Translations under genes and position numbers: made by a program
Notes under the pieces: generated by a model
Database searches by the model: none
What the model was told of the DNA's origin: nothing
The model's input: only the letters and a program-made list of their open reading frames with translations
NCBI GenBank assembly: GCA_009830035.1
Contig: SZZY01000003.1
Coordinates: 248,001 to 312,000 of the forward strand
Source of the DNA: Pantoea sp. Eser
GTDB lineage: Bacteria; Pseudomonadota; Gammaproteobacteria; Enterobacterales; Enterobacteriaceae
DNA: 64,000 bases
Direction of reading: 5' to 3'
Shown here: one piece after another, positions 52,497 to 62,106 of the stretch
Layout: each line of letters opens with the position of its first letter
Numbering within the stretch: position 1 is the first letter of the stretch

Positions 52497-53219
52497 TCAG
52501 GCCACCGTCAGCCATCTATTGACGGTGTAATCATCCAGCTGCGCCATTTTGCCCTGCGCCACGTTACGGCCGCGATGCAACAGCAGAAAATAGTCCGCCA
52601 CGCGGCGTATCAGCGACAGCCGCTGCTCCAGCAGCAGGATGGTCAGGCCGTAGTCGAGATTCAGGCGGCGAATCAGATTCCCCATCTCCTCCTCCAGCCA
52701 CGGAGACATCCCGTCGGTCGGCTCATCCAGAATCAGCAGTTTAGGCTGCAACACCAGCGCCCGCGCCAGGGCCAGCTGCTGCTGTTGATCAATGGGCAGA
52801 TCGCCGCTGCGCTGTTGCCGTAACGAATAGAGCGCCGGGAACAGGTCAAACACCATTTCGGGGATGGCGCGATGGCGGTCAGCCTGATTTGCCCCGGCCA
52901 GCAGGGCGATCAGCAAATTATCTTCCACGCTCATCTGGGTAAAAATATGGCGGCCCTGCGGCACGTAGCCAATTCCAATTTGCGCCCGCTGCTCCGCCGG
53001 CTGCAGCAGCAGATCGGCGGGCGGTGAGCCATCCTCTTTCCAGGAGATTGATCCGCTGTTGATCGGCAGCCTGCCCATGATGCAGTTCACCAGGGTGGTT
53101 TTCCCCATCCCGGGCCGGCCGAGGACGCCGGTGCAGGTGCCAGGCGACAGATCGAGATCGACATCCCACAGAATATGATTTTGACCGTAAAATTGATTTA
53201 CCGAACGTAAACTCAGCAT
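52497..53219 (-). CDS. ABC transporter ATP-binding protein, UrtE/LivF-like, without partner genes
   Basis: 240 residues. Resembles UrtE (urea/short-chain amide uptake) and LivF: NQFYGQNHILWDVDLDL, Walker A GRPGMGKTT (about 33-41), YVPQGRHIFTQMSVEDNLL, Walker B LLILDEPTDGMSP and H-loop replaced by LLLEQRLSLIRRVAD. The ABC signature, usually LSGGQQQQLAIARAL, reads LPIDQQQQLALARAL, losing SGG. No permease, binding protein or second ATPase lies in the window, so it is either the survivor of a deleted operon or part of a split system. Confidence 0.75.
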   Translation of the reverse strand: MLSLRSVNQFYGQNHILWDVDLDLSPGTCTGVLGRPGMGKTTLVNCIMGRLPINSGSISWKEDGSPPADLLLQPAEQRAQIGIGYVPQGRHIFTQMSVEDNLLIALLAGANQADRHRAIPEMVFDLFPALYSLRQQRSGDLPIDQQQQLALARALVLQPKLLILDEPTDGMSPWLEEEMGNLIRRLNLDYGLTILLLEQRLSLIRRVADYFLLLHRGRNVAQGKMAQLDDYTVNRWLTVA

Positions 53220-53666
53220 CTGACACTCTCCTTCCCGATCATTAGCCTGAATGCTTCCGCTCTGTGTCGTCTGGCAAACAAGTTATCAGCAAAGGCACGC
53301 TCCCCTTGCAGTACAGTGCGCGCGTGGCGCGATGATGCCACCGATTATTTGCAATTCCCAGGCCAGATCCCACCGCAGACGTTTTTCAGCCAGCAGCGCG
53401 GTGCTGCGGCGCTAAAATATGAGCAATGCTTATCAATTTCTGCCGGTGATAACATTGCTGCACTTTTGCAGTGCCAGCAGGCGGCGTTTCTGGTGCAGAA
53501 GTACGATGATGAGGCAGCGATTCTGATTAGGAACGGGAAGCAAATGCGGGGGGATTAGCGGGCTGAGTAAGGCGACTGGTAAAAAAAGCAGAACAATAGC
53601 GCAGCGACAGCGGCTAAATTTAGCGGAAAAAAATTATTTTTAGCGAACCCGAGCGGCAGGGAAAAA

Positions 53667-53933
53667 TTATACACAGCCGATGGCGGCGGGGCTGCCATCA
53701 CTTATCCACCATTCCTGTGGATAACCTTGTGCATTAGGTAATGAAAACAGGTTGGAAGCGAGGAAATACACGGCCTGGTTACATAATGTCGAGAATCTGG
53801 GCTCTTAGGAATAAACCAGTAAAATCAATTGGTTATTAAAAAACAAGCCTGAGAATTATCTGTCAGTTCATCGAACTGTAATTTTGTGACGGTCTATTGA
53901 CAAATGTTAAATCCGATCTCCGCCTGGGGATAA
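53667..53933. promoter_or_regulatory. Cluster of DnaA-box-like 9-mers upstream of uvrB
   Basis: TTATACACA (53667), TTATCCACC (53702), TGTGGATAA (53716, a perfect box on the minus strand) and TGGGGATAA (53925). The middle pair forms an inverted repeat TTATCCAC-N7-GTGGATAA-like dyad. GGATAACCTTG is repeated at 53720 and 53929. E. coli uvrB is reported to have DnaA sites upstream. The whole 53220-54016 stretch has no recognised gene; an open frame at 53316-53558 (80 codons) has no family resemblance. Confidence 0.5.
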
Positions 53934-54016
53934 CCTTGCGCAACAGCCTACGCGATAAAGCAAGCGTCAGTCGACGGCGAAAAAGTATCCCGACAGTGAT
54001 GATCACTCTGCCTCAA

Positions 54017-54036
54017 TACTGTTTTTATATCCAGTA
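54017..54036. promoter_or_regulatory. LexA (SOS) box of uvrB
   Basis: TACTGTTTTTATATCCAGTA contains CTG-N10-CAG with the usual A/T-rich core and resembles the E. coli uvrB SOS box. It lies 77 bases before the uvrB start. Confidence 0.88.
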
Positions 54037-54112
54037 TTATTTTCTGGCAAAATCACCATAGCAGAGTAAGATGGTGGGCTGCCCGCCGACTTCTTCAGCA
54101 GGAACTGCATTC

Positions 54113-56134
54113 ATGAGTAAAGCCTTTAAATTGAATTCTGCTTTCAAACCTTCTGGCGATCAGCCAGAGGCGATTCGTCGTCTGGAAGAGGGGCTGGAAG
54201 ATGGACTGGCCCACCAGACCTTATTAGGCGTAACCGGCTCGGGGAAAACCTTCACCGTCGCCAACGTGATTGCCGATCTCAACCGTCCAACCATGGTATT
54301 AGCGCCCAACAAGACGCTGGCGGCGCAGTTGTACGGTGAAATGAAGGAGTTTTTCCCGGATAACGCGGTCGAGTTTTTCGTCTCTTACTACGACTACTAC
54401 CAACCGGAAGCCTACGTGCCGAGCTCCGACACCTTTATTGAAAAAGATGCCTCGGTTAACGAACACATTGAGCAGATGCGTCTGTCGGCGACCAAAGCGC
54501 TGCTGGAGCGGCGCGACGTGATTGTGGTCGCCTCGGTTTCGGCGATCTACGGTCTGGGCGATCCCGATCTCTACCTGAAAATGATGCTGCACCTGACCCG
54601 CGGCATGATTATCGACCAGCGCAGTATCCTGCGCCGCCTGTCGGAGCTGCAGTACACCCGCAACGATCAGGCGTTCCAGCGCGGTACGTTCCGGGTGCGC
54701 GGCGAAGTGATCGATATCTTCCCGGCCGAATCGGACGATATCGCTCTGCGCGTTGAGCTGTTCGACGAAGAGGTAGAGCGGCTGTCGCTGTTTGACCCGC
54801 TCACCGGCCAGATCGACTCGGTGGTGCCGCGCTTTACCATCTACCCGAAAACACACTACGTGACGCCGCGTGAGCGCATTCTGCAGGCGATGGAAGATAT
54901 CAAACTGGAACTGGCGGATCGCCGCCGGGTGCTGCTGGAAAACAATAAGCTGCTGGAAGAGCAGCGTATTACCCAGCGTACCCAGTTCGACCTAGAGATG
55001 ATGGGCGAGCTGGGCTACTGCTCCGGCATCGAAAACTATTCGCGCTATCTTTCCAGGCGCGGACCGGGCGAAGCGCCACCGACGCTGTTTGACTATCTGC
55101 CAGCCGATGGCCTGCTGGTGGTCGACGAATCGCACGTCACCATCCCGCAGATTGGCGCCATGTATAAAGGCGACCGGGCGCGTAAAGAGACGCTGGTAGA
55201 GTACGGTTTCCGTTTGCCGTCGGCGCTGGATAACCGTCCGATGAAGTTCGAAGAGTTTGAGGCGCTGGCGCCCCAGACTATCTACGTGTCGGCCACGCCG
55301 GGTAAATATGAGCTGGAAAAATCGGGCAGCGAAGTGATCGACCAGGTGGTGCGTCCTACCGGTCTGCTCGACCCGATTCTCGAAGTGCGTCCGGTGGCGA
55401 CCCAGGTCGACGATCTGCTGTCGGAAATCCGTCAGCGGGTGGCGATCAACGAACGCGTGCTGGTGACGGTGCTGACCAAGCGTATGGCGGAAGATCTGAC
55501 CGAATATCTGGAAGAGCACGGCGAGAAGGTGCGTTACCTGCACTCCGATATTGATACCGTTGAACGAATGGAAATTATCCGCGATTTACGTCTGGGTGAG
55601 TTTGATGTGCTGGTGGGCATTAACTTACTGCGTGAGGGGCTGGATATGCCGGAAGTGTCGCTGGTGGCGATTCTGGATGCGGATAAAGAGGGCTTCCTGC
55701 GTTCCGAGCGCTCACTGATTCAGACCATCGGTCGTGCGGCGCGTAACATCAACGGCAAGGCAATTCTCTACGGCGATAAAATTACCCCGTCGATGGCGCG
55801 GGCGATTGAAGAGACCGAACGCCGCCGCGAGAAGCAGCAGCAGTACAATGAAGAGAACGGCATTGTGCCGCAGGGCCTGAATAAGAAAATTACCGATATT
55901 CTGGAACTGGGCAACAACGTGGTGAAAACCCGCGGCAAAGCCAAACCGGCACGTCGCGGCGCGGCCGAGGCCGAAGCGGATTACCTGGCGCTGTCTCCGC
56001 AGGCCCTGCAGAAAAAGATCCACGAGCTGGAAGGGCAGATGCAGCAACATGCGCAGAACCTGGAGTTCGAACAGGCGGCCAGCGTGCGCGATCAGCTGCA
56101 TGAGCTGCGCACGCTGTTTATTGCTGCTTCGTAA
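54113..56134 (+). CDS. uvrB: Excinuclease ABC subunit B
   Basis: 673 residues from ATG 54113 ([20 protein letters not shown]), the E. coli length, with AGGAACT upstream. Damage-loading helicase-like ATPase of nucleotide excision repair. Walker [15 protein letters not shown] (about 39-52), beta-hairpin [15 protein letters not shown] (about 92-106), [10 protein letters not shown] (DEAD-like), helicase motif [16 protein letters not shown], and the C-terminal UVR motif that binds UvrC ([20 protein letters not shown]). Overlaps the convergent yvcK by 17 bases. Intact. Confidence 0.97.
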   Translation: MSKAFKLNSAFKPSGDQPEAIRRLEEGLEDGLAHQTLLGVTGSGKTFTVANVIADLNRPTMVLAPNKTLAAQLYGEMKEFFPDNAVEFFVSYYDYYQPEAYVPSSDTFIEKDASVNEHIEQMRLSATKALLERRDVIVVASVSAIYGLGDPDLYLKMMLHLTRGMIIDQRSILRRLSELQYTRNDQAFQRGTFRVRGEVIDIFPAESDDIALRVELFDEEVERLSLFDPLTGQIDSVVPRFTIYPKTHYVTPRERILQAMEDIKLELADRRRVLLENNKLLEEQRITQRTQFDLEMMGELGYCSGIENYSRYLSRRGPGEAPPTLFDYLPADGLLVVDESHVTIPQIGAMYKGDRARKETLVEYGFRLPSALDNRPMKFEEFEALAPQTIYVSATPGKYELEKSGSEVIDQVVRPTGLLDPILEVRPVATQVDDLLSEIRQRVAINERVLVTVLTKRMAEDLTEYLEEHGEKVRYLHSDIDTVERMEIIRDLRLGEFDVLVGINLLREGLDMPEVSLVAILDADKEGFLRSERSLIQTIGRAARNINGKAILYGDKITPSMARAIEETERRREKQQQYNEENGIVPQGLNKKITDILELGNNVVKTRGKAKPARRGAAEAEADYLALSPQALQKKIHELEGQMQQHAQNLEFEQAASVRDQLHELRTLFIAAS

Positions 56135-57041
56135 CTTGGCTAAAACCCTGAATGGCGCGCTCCAGCGCCACCCGCAGCAGCTGGCGGTCGTGACGATATT
56201 TGATATCGGCGGTCTCCAGCGGCTCTCGGACAATCAGCCGGTTATCCACCCGACTGATGTCGGCGGAAGGACTGACCACAATCGCGTCAATTACCCGTTT
56301 GCCAATGTAGCGCTCCATCATCGCCAGTTTGTCGGCGACCGTCAGGCTGGCCGCCGCCGGGCTGAGTTCGCGCCCCAGATTGCCGATAAAAACCATGGTG
56401 GCGGGCGTCCGTCGCAGCGCCTGCGCCATCTCCTCCATCAGCAGAATCGGCATAAGGCTGGTGTAAAAACTGCCTGGCCCGATCAGGATTAAATCCGCTT
56501 CGCCAATCGCATCCAGCGCTTCCCGCGTCGGCTGGACGTTGGGATGCAACATCATCTCCTGCGGCGGCTGCTTCATCTCATCAATCGCGGTTTCGCCGTA
56601 GACCATATTGCCTTCCACATCGAGCGCCACCAGATCCACCGGTTGCTCCGACATCGGAATCAAAAATGCATCGACCTTCAGCAGTTTACGAATAATGTTG
56701 ATCGCTTCCAGCGGACGCATGCTCAGGTGATCGAGCGCTTTCAGCATCAGGTTGCCGAGGTTGTGTCCGGCCAGTTCCCCGTTACCGGCAAAGCGATACT
56801 CAAACATCGCTGAGGCCACGCTCGGTTCGGCGATCAGCTGGTTAAGGCAGTTACGCATATCGCCCCAGGAGATGCCGCCTTCTGAGCGGCGAATACGGCC
56901 GGTTGATCCGCCATTATCGGTGGTGGTAACAATGCCGGTGAGGCGTGAGCCGAGCGGCGACAGGGCAGACATTACGCGGCCTAAGCCATGTCCGCCACCC
57001 AGTGCCACCACGCGATCGAGGTCGGCCAGTGTGCGATTCAT
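56118..57041 (-). CDS. ybhK: YvcK/YbhK family gluconeogenesis factor
   Basis: 307 residues (E. coli YbhK 302). CofD-like fold; N-terminal [35 protein letters not shown] and [20 protein letters not shown] are diagnostic. In Bacillus YvcK binds UDP-sugars and affects cell shape and gluconeogenic growth; its role in enterics is unclear. Its 3' end overlaps uvrB. Intact. Confidence 0.92.
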   Translation of the reverse strand: MNRTLADLDRVVALGGGHGLGRVMSALSPLGSRLTGIVTTTDNGGSTGRIRRSEGGISWGDMRNCLNQLIAEPSVASAMFEYRFAGNGELAGHNLGNLMLKALDHLSMRPLEAINIIRKLLKVDAFLIPMSEQPVDLVALDVEGNMVYGETAIDEMKQPPQEMMLHPNVQPTREALDAIGEADLILIGPGSFYTSLMPILLMEEMAQALRRTPATMVFIGNLGRELSPAAASLTVADKLAMMERYIGKRVIDAIVVSPSADISRVDNRLIVREPLETADIKYRHDRQLLRVALERAIQGFSQVTKQQ

Positions 57042-57257
57042 ACTTCTCCTTAAACATCTTATCGCGTGACGTCGCTCTAAACGCTAAACCCGCGCGGATG
57101 ACTTGCGTCAAAATCTGAAACGCATTTTACCGTATCCTGTAGCGAAAATGCGGTGAAAATTCGATATGTATCAGAATATATAACGAAAACGGCGAATGGA
57201 AGAGTCGCGAAAATCGCGCTACCATCTTGATTAACCGCGCTGATCAACGGGTCAGCG

Positions 57258-57370
57258 TACACTCTAGCCTGATTGCCTACGTCTGCGGATAGGGGAGTCA
57301 GGCTGTAGCCATTGAGCTACCAGGGTGCAGGAAGAAATGACTGCATCTCCCAATCTGGAAAGGTGTTCTG
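57258..57370 (+). promoter_or_regulatory. Molybdenum cofactor (Moco) riboswitch in the moaA leader
   Basis: The leader keeps the hallmark segments of the E. coli moaA Moco RNA: ACTCTAGCCT at the 5' side, ACCAGGG, GGAAGAAATGACT, CTCCC and TCTGGAAAGGTGT just before the start codon. Flanking bases covary with E. coli (GTGCAGG...CTGCATC against GGCGAAGG...CTTCGCC), preserving pairing. The ribosome binding site AAAGG lies in the last element, consistent with translational repression when Moco is present. Confidence 0.85.
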
Positions 57371-58357
57371 GTGTCGCAATTTACTGATGCATACGCGCGT
57401 AAGTTCTATTATCTGCGCCTGTCGGTCACGGATGTGTGTAACTTCCGCTGTACCTACTGTCTGCCCGATGGCTACAAGCCGCACGGCATTCGCAACAAAA
57501 GCTTTCTCTCTCTGGATGAAATCCGCCGCGTTACGCGGGCTTTCGCCGCGGCCGGCACGGAAAAAGTGCGGCTGACCGGCGGTGAGCCGTCGCTGCGACG
57601 CGATTTTACCGACATCATCGCGGCGGTACGTGAGAACCGCTCGGTGCGCCATATCGCCGTCACCACCAACGGTTACCGGCTGGCACGCGACGTGAAGGAG
57701 TGGCGTGAGGCGGGATTAACCGCGCTTAACGTCAGCGTCGATAGCCTCGATGCACATCAGTTCCACGCCATTACCGGTCAGGATAAATTCCATCAGGTGA
57801 TGGCGGGCATCGACGCTGCCTTTGACGCCGGTTTTCAGCAGGTGAAAGTCAACAGCGTGCTGATGCGCGATCTCAATAGCCGTAATCTGGCCACCTTCCT
57901 CGACTGGATCCGTACCCGTCCGATTCAGCTGCGCTTCATCGAACTGATGGAAACCGGTGACGGCGGTACGCTGTTTCGTCAGCAGCACGTCTCCGGCACG
58001 GTGATCCGTGACCAGCTGATTGCGCAGGGCTGGCAGCGGCGGGAGAGCGGCCGCAGCGACGGCCCGGCCCAGGTGTTTTACCATCCCGATTATGTCGGTG
58101 AGATCGGCCTGATAATGCCCTATGCCAAAGATTTTTGTGCCAGCTGCAACCGTCTGCGCGTCTCAGCGCAGGGCAATCTGCACCTCTGCCTGTTTGGCGA
58201 CGGTGGCGTGCCGCTGCGGGATCTGCTGGCCTCTGACGACCAGCAAGCGGAACTGCAGGCGCGCATTGCCAGTAGCCTCGGGCAGAAAAAGCAGACCCAT
58301 TTTCTGCATCAGGGCAACACCGGCATCACGCAAAATCTTTCTTACATTGGCGGTTAA
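57371..58357 (+). CDS. moaA: GTP 3',8-cyclase MoaA
   Basis: 328 residues, GTG start ([18 protein letters not shown]). Radical SAM enzyme starting Moco synthesis with MoaC. N-terminal cluster CNFRCTYC (about 24-31), [12 protein letters not shown], and the C-terminal cluster [11 protein letters not shown]...CLFG (about 257-275). Ends with the conserved [13 protein letters not shown], whose terminal GG matters for activity. Controlled by the Moco riboswitch. Intact. Confidence 0.96.
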   Translation: MSQFTDAYARKFYYLRLSVTDVCNFRCTYCLPDGYKPHGIRNKSFLSLDEIRRVTRAFAAAGTEKVRLTGGEPSLRRDFTDIIAAVRENRSVRHIAVTTNGYRLARDVKEWREAGLTALNVSVDSLDAHQFHAITGQDKFHQVMAGIDAAFDAGFQQVKVNSVLMRDLNSRNLATFLDWIRTRPIQLRFIELMETGDGGTLFRQQHVSGTVIRDQLIAQGWQRRESGRSDGPAQVFYHPDYVGEIGLIMPYAKDFCASCNRLRVSAQGNLHLCLFGDGGVPLRDLLASDDQQAELQARIASSLGQKKQTHFLHQGNTGITQNLSYIGG

Positions 58358-58371
58358 TTTCAGGAGGCGTT

Positions 58372-58887
58372 ATGGGCAAACCAGTCAGCGAATTTCAGGC
58401 GTTACAGATTGCGGTGATGACCGTGTCAGATCGCCGCGAGGCCAGCGAGGATACTTCCGGCGACTATCTGCACGGTGCCGCCCTTGAGGCGGGTAATGAG
58501 GTGGTCGATCACGCCATCGTGCCGGATAATCTCTACCGCATCCGCGCCACCGTATCGCGCTGGATCGCCAGTGACGACGTGCAGGTGGTGATCATTAACG
58601 GCGGCACCGGATTTAACCTGAAAAACAGCACGCCGGAAGCGCTGCTGCCGTTATTTGATCGCGAGATCGCCGGCTTTGGCGAACTGTTCCGGATGATCTC
58701 CTATGAGGAGATTGGCGGCTCGACCTTGCAGTCGCGCGCCATCGCCGGAATGGCGAACTAGACCTTAATTCTTGCGGTGCCGTGCTCCACCAATGCCTGC
58801 CGCAGCGCCTGGGAGCGGATTATTGCCGATCAGCTGGATGCGCGCACCCGTCTCTGCAACTTTGTCTCACATCTGAAGAAACGGTAA
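58372..58887 (+). pseudogene. moaB: moaB, interrupted by an in-frame amber codon
   Basis: MoaB is a MogA-like molybdopterin-binding protein (E. coli 170 aa). From ATG 58372 the sequence matches ([55 protein letters not shown]). At 58759-58761 TAG replaces the CAG of relatives (GMANQTLIFAMPGS). Beyond it the same frame is clean and conserved ([34 protein letters not shown]) to TAA at 58885. The product stops at 129 of 171 residues, losing the MPT-binding PGS loop. MoaB is dispensable in E. coli, so Moco synthesis may survive. Confidence 0.92.
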
Positions 58888-58889
58888 GT

Positions 58890-59375
58890 ATGTCGCAACT
58901 CACACACATTAATGCGGCCGGCGAAGCGCATATGGTGGATGTCTCCGCCAAAGCGGAAACCGTACGCGAAGCGCGGGCGGAAGTGCTGGTGCTGATGCAG
59001 CCTGACACGCTGCAGATGATTATCGACGGCAGTCACCACAAAGGCGATGTATTCACCACGGCGCGCATCGCCGGTATTCAGGCTGCCAAACGCACCTGGG
59101 AACTGATCCCACTCTGCCATCCGCTGATGCTGAGCAAAGTGGAGGTGAATCTGCTGGCCGAGCCGGAACACAACCGGGTACGCATCACCTCGCTGTGCCG
59201 TCTGACCGGCAAAACTGGCGTCGAGATGGAAGCGCTGACGGCGGCCTCGGTGGCGGCCCTGACCATCTACGACATGTGCAAAGCGGTACAGAAAGATATC
59301 GTCATCGACCAGTTGCGCTTAATCAGCAAAAGCGGCGGCAAAAGCGGTGATTTCCAGGCGGTGTCCGATGATTAA
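58890..59375 (+). CDS. moaC: Cyclic pyranopterin monophosphate synthase MoaC
   Basis: 161 residues, E. coli length, from ATG 58890 ([19 protein letters not shown]). Converts 3',8-cyclo-GTP to cPMP. Catalytic residues in [12 protein letters not shown] (His about 77), [21 protein letters not shown] (Glu, Asp) and the Lys in SGGKSGDF. Overlaps moaD by 8 bases. Intact. Confidence 0.96.
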   Translation: MSQLTHINAAGEAHMVDVSAKAETVREARAEVLVLMQPDTLQMIIDGSHHKGDVFTTARIAGIQAAKRTWELIPLCHPLMLSKVEVNLLAEPEHNRVRITSLCRLTGKTGVEMEALTAASVAALTIYDMCKAVQKDIVIDQLRLISKSGGKSGDFQAVSDD

Positions 59376-59613
59376 GGTGCTGTTTTTTGCCCAAGTGCGT
59401 GAGCTGGTCGGCAGCGCCTCGCTGGAGATCACCACGGCCTATCCGGATGTGGCCGCCCTGCGTGCTGCGCTGGCCGGGCAGGGCGATCGCTGGGCGTTAG
59501 CGCTCGAGTCCGGCAAGCTGCTGGCGGCTGTCAACCAGACGCTGGTGCCGATGAGTCATCCGCTGCGCGACGGCGATGAAGTGGCCTTTTTCCCGCCAGT
59601 GACTGGAGGCTAA
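59368..59613 (+). CDS. moaD: Molybdopterin synthase sulfur-carrier subunit MoaD
   Basis: 81 residues, ubiquitin-like fold, ending in the obligatory PPVTGG, whose terminal glycine is thiocarboxylated. N-terminus [15 protein letters not shown]. Begins inside moaC and ends 1 base before moaE. Intact. Confidence 0.95.
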   Translation: MIKVLFFAQVRELVGSASLEITTAYPDVAALRAALAGQGDRWALALESGKLLAAVNQTLVPMSHPLRDGDEVAFFPPVTGG

Positions 59614-59614
59614 G

Positions 59615-60067
59615 ATGGAGACGCAGATTCGTGTCGGCCCGGCGCCGTTTGATATGGCCGAAGCGTATCGCTGGCTGGCCGCCTGTGACGAAGATGGCGC
59701 GGTGGTGACCTTTACCGGCAAAGTGCGCAACCACAACCTCGGCGCACACGTCGCGGCACTGACGCTGGAACACTATCCCGGCATGACCGAAAAAGCGCTG
59801 CAGGAGATTGTTGATGCCGCCCGACAGCGCTGGCCGCTGCAGCGCGTCACGGTGATCCACCGCACCGGCGAACTGTTTCCCGGTGATGAAATTGTGCTGG
59901 TGGGTGTCACCAGCGCACACCGCGGCAGCGCGTTGTCTGCCGCGGAGTTCATTATGGATTACCTGAAAACCCGCGCGCCGTTCTGGAAGCGCGAAGCTAC
60001 CGCCGACGGCGATCGCTGGGTCGATGCCCGCGACAGCGATCACCAGGCGGCGCAACGCTGGGATTAA
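59615..60067 (+). CDS. moaE: Molybdopterin synthase catalytic subunit MoaE
   Basis: 150 residues, E. coli length. Transfers sulfur from MoaD to cPMP. GAVVTFTGKVRNHN (about 28-41), HYPGMTEKALQ, HRTGELFPGDEIVLVGVTSA and the catalytic Lys in FWKREATADGDRWVD (about 119-126). Its last codons overlap the convergent lipoprotein gene by 4 bases. Intact. Confidence 0.95.
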   Translation: METQIRVGPAPFDMAEAYRWLAACDEDGAVVTFTGKVRNHNLGAHVAALTLEHYPGMTEKALQEIVDAARQRWPLQRVTVIHRTGELFPGDEIVLVGVTSAHRGSALSAAEFIMDYLKTRAPFWKREATADGDRWVDARDSDHQAAQRWD

Positions 60068-60849
60068 GGCTGTTTTAACTGCTCGGCCGGACCGAAATGG
60101 GTCTGGCCGTGGCTGTGTTCACCGCCGCCGTGGGTGCGTTGCAGCTGAATCACCTCGCCCTGTTGCCAAGCATTGGCCCCCGGTTCGGCCGGATGCGCCA
60201 TGATATTCGCCCGCTGGGCGCGAATTTTCTTGCTGTCGACATCAAAACGCCGATCGCGATCGGCCAGCAGGCGTGAGTCCATCTGCCCGTCAGCGGTAAA
60301 GCCCATCATCAGCGCCGGAATGCCGATCGGCAGGGTCTTGTCGCGATCGGTATGCCAGGTGTGCCAGGTCTTGCCGTAGGTATTGACGATGCGCTTCATC
60401 AGCGCGTGATCGGCGGCCTCCGGTAAGCCGGGCGCGATCAGCGTGCCTGATTTCACTTCGTACTGATGGCTGTGCCACAGCTTCTTCTCTTCCGGCGGCA
60501 GGGTTTTATACAGCCGCTCGCTGATAATGTACTCCACGCCCATCAGGCGCGCGTCGCGGGTATTGCCGTCATAAATCACCGCCTGCATCACATCCTCATT
60601 CAGCACTGTCACATAATGGTGCGCCTCCATCTGACCGTTCTGATCGCCGTTATAAAAGTGGAACCCGTCGAGATAGGTATTGATGGCGTCAATCGGGGGA
60701 CGGGACTGCATCACCTCAGCGCCGGTTTCCAGCAGTTTGAGTGACGAAGAGGTGGGGGCACCAGGCGACTGTACTTTTGCAGGAGAGTTATTGGCACCGC
60801 ATCCCGCTAACAGCAGGCTGAGCGCCGCGACCGGCCAGAGTTTTAACAT
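60064..60849 (-). CDS. OBAP/DUF1264 family lipoprotein
   Basis: 261 residues with a lipoprotein signal (MLKLWPVAALSLLLAGCGAN, lipidated Cys 17). The mature part matches the DUF1264 family named after plant oil-body-associated proteins: HHYVTVLNEDVMQAVIYDGN, LMGVEYIISERLYKTLPPEE, LWHSHQYEVKSGTL, NTYGKTWHTWHTDRDK, LPIGIPALMMGFTADGQ. Function in bacteria is unknown. Absent from this place in E. coli K-12, so it is an accessory insertion between moaE and the YaiW homologue. Intact. Confidence 0.85.
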   Translation of the reverse strand: MLKLWPVAALSLLLAGCGANNSPAKVQSPGAPTSSSLKLLETGAEVMQSRPPIDAINTYLDGFHFYNGDQNGQMEAHHYVTVLNEDVMQAVIYDGNTRDARLMGVEYIISERLYKTLPPEEKKLWHSHQYEVKSGTLIAPGLPEAADHALMKRIVNTYGKTWHTWHTDRDKTLPIGIPALMMGFTADGQMDSRLLADRDRRFDVDSKKIRAQRANIMAHPAEPGANAWQQGEVIQLQRTHGGGEHSHGQTHFGPAEQLKQP

Positions 60850-60958
60850 CGTAAATTCCTTTAACGGTAAAAAAGGTAACCTTAGTTCAGAAAATCAGAC
60901 CTGCCTGTAAAATGGCGGCAATGGTAGAGTAGAGCTTTGATTGATTCCGAGGACAGGT

Positions 60959-62011
60959 ATGTCATTTACCCCGAGTCTGCAACGTCTGAGGCTAGCCGCC
61001 GCGCCGGTCCGGCAGCCCGCCGATGTCAAAGCGCAAATCCAGCGGCGGTTGCCGGCCCACGTCAGCAATAAAGCCGACTGGGCTAACGACACCTATACCT
61101 CTTTTCGCACCCAGCAGCTCGACCCGAGCACCAGTAACCTGTGCGCGGTGATTGCGGTGGCGGATCAGGAGACCAATTTCAGCGCCGAAGCCACCGTGCC
61201 GGGCCTGCCCAAAATTGCCTGGGGCGAGATCGACCGCCGGGCAGCGAAGGTGCACGTGCCGGCGTTTTTGGTACGTACCGCGCTGCTGATTAAATCATCG
61301 AACGGCGAGAGCTACGCTGCCCGTCTGGATAAGGTACGCAGCGAGAAGGATCTGAGCGACATTTTTGATGATTTCATCAATATGGTGCCTATGGGACAGA
61401 CGCTGTTTGGCAATCTTAATCCGGTCCATACCGGCGGGTCGATGCAGGTCAGCATCGCCTTTGCGGAAGCGCATGCCAAAGGCTACCCATGGCCGATTGA
61501 TTGCTCGATCCGCCGCGAAGTCTTTACCCGTCACGGCGGGATCTACTTCGGCACCCTGCATCTGCTGGGCTATCCGGCCGATTACAGCCAGCCGCTCTAC
61601 CGTTTTGCCGACTTCAACGCCGGCTGGTATGCCAGCCGCAATGCCGCGTTCCAGGCCGCAGTGGCGCGGGCGACCGGCATGAAGCTGACGCTGGATGGCG
61701 ATCTGATCCTTTACGGCAGCGAGAAGGCGGGCAGCACCGAGCTGGCGGTACGCACTCTGGCGAAGCAGATTGATATGAGCGACAGCAAGATCCGCCGCGA
61801 CCTCGAAAAAGGGAAGAAGGCGGCGTTCAGCGACAGCACGCTGTGGCGGCAGGTGTTTACCCTGGCTGATAAAATGGCCGGTCGCCAACTGCCGCGTGAA
61901 ATGCTGCCGGGCATCAAGCTGGAAAGCCCGAAAATTACCCGTAATCTGACCACCGCCTGGTTCGCTCAACGGGTCGATAGCCGCTATCAGCAGTGTCTGT
62001 CGCGTCGTTAG
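60959..62011 (+). CDS. YaiW-like DUF1615 protein, probably missing its lipoprotein signal
   Basis: 350 residues from ATG 60959. From about residue 25 it tracks E. coli YaiW (364 aa), an outer-membrane surface lipoprotein tied to Bac7/PrAMP uptake: VADQETNFSAEATVPGLPKI, NMVPMGQTLFGNLNPVHTGG, FAEAHAKGYPW, YRFADFNAGWYASRNAAFQ, LPREMLPGIKLESPKITRNL. YaiW begins with a lipobox LVLAGC; here the N-terminus MSFTPSLQRLRLAAAPVRQ has no hydrophobic core and no Cys, being about 14 residues shorter. A small deletion of the signal region is likely; the protein would then stay in the cytoplasm. Confidence 0.8.
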   Translation: MSFTPSLQRLRLAAAPVRQPADVKAQIQRRLPAHVSNKADWANDTYTSFRTQQLDPSTSNLCAVIAVADQETNFSAEATVPGLPKIAWGEIDRRAAKVHVPAFLVRTALLIKSSNGESYAARLDKVRSEKDLSDIFDDFINMVPMGQTLFGNLNPVHTGGSMQVSIAFAEAHAKGYPWPIDCSIRREVFTRHGGIYFGTLHLLGYPADYSQPLYRFADFNAGWYASRNAAFQAAVARATGMKLTLDGDLILYGSEKAGSTELAVRTLAKQIDMSDSKIRRDLEKGKKAAFSDSTLWRQVFTLADKMAGRQLPREMLPGIKLESPKITRNLTTAWFAQRVDSRYQQCLSRR

Positions 62012-62019
62012 CGGTGATG

Positions 62020-62051
62020 TTGTGGCACAGTTGAGTCGGGCTGTGCCACAA
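62020..62051 (+). terminator. Hairpin after the YaiW-like gene
   Basis: Perfect 11-bp stem TTGTGGCACAG / CTGTGCCACAA with a 10-base loop, 8 bases after the stop. T tract is weak (ATTAG). Confidence 0.55.
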
Positions 62052-62106
62052 TTAGTCAGGCTCCGTGCGCGGAGCACGTCCTAATCCGTTCAACAAGAGG
62101 TGCATC

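Noticed and set aside
53316..53558. 80-codon open frame in the bioD-uvrB gap
   Set aside because: No recognised family, no good ribosome binding site; left as unassigned sequence, possibly remnant of a deleted operon.
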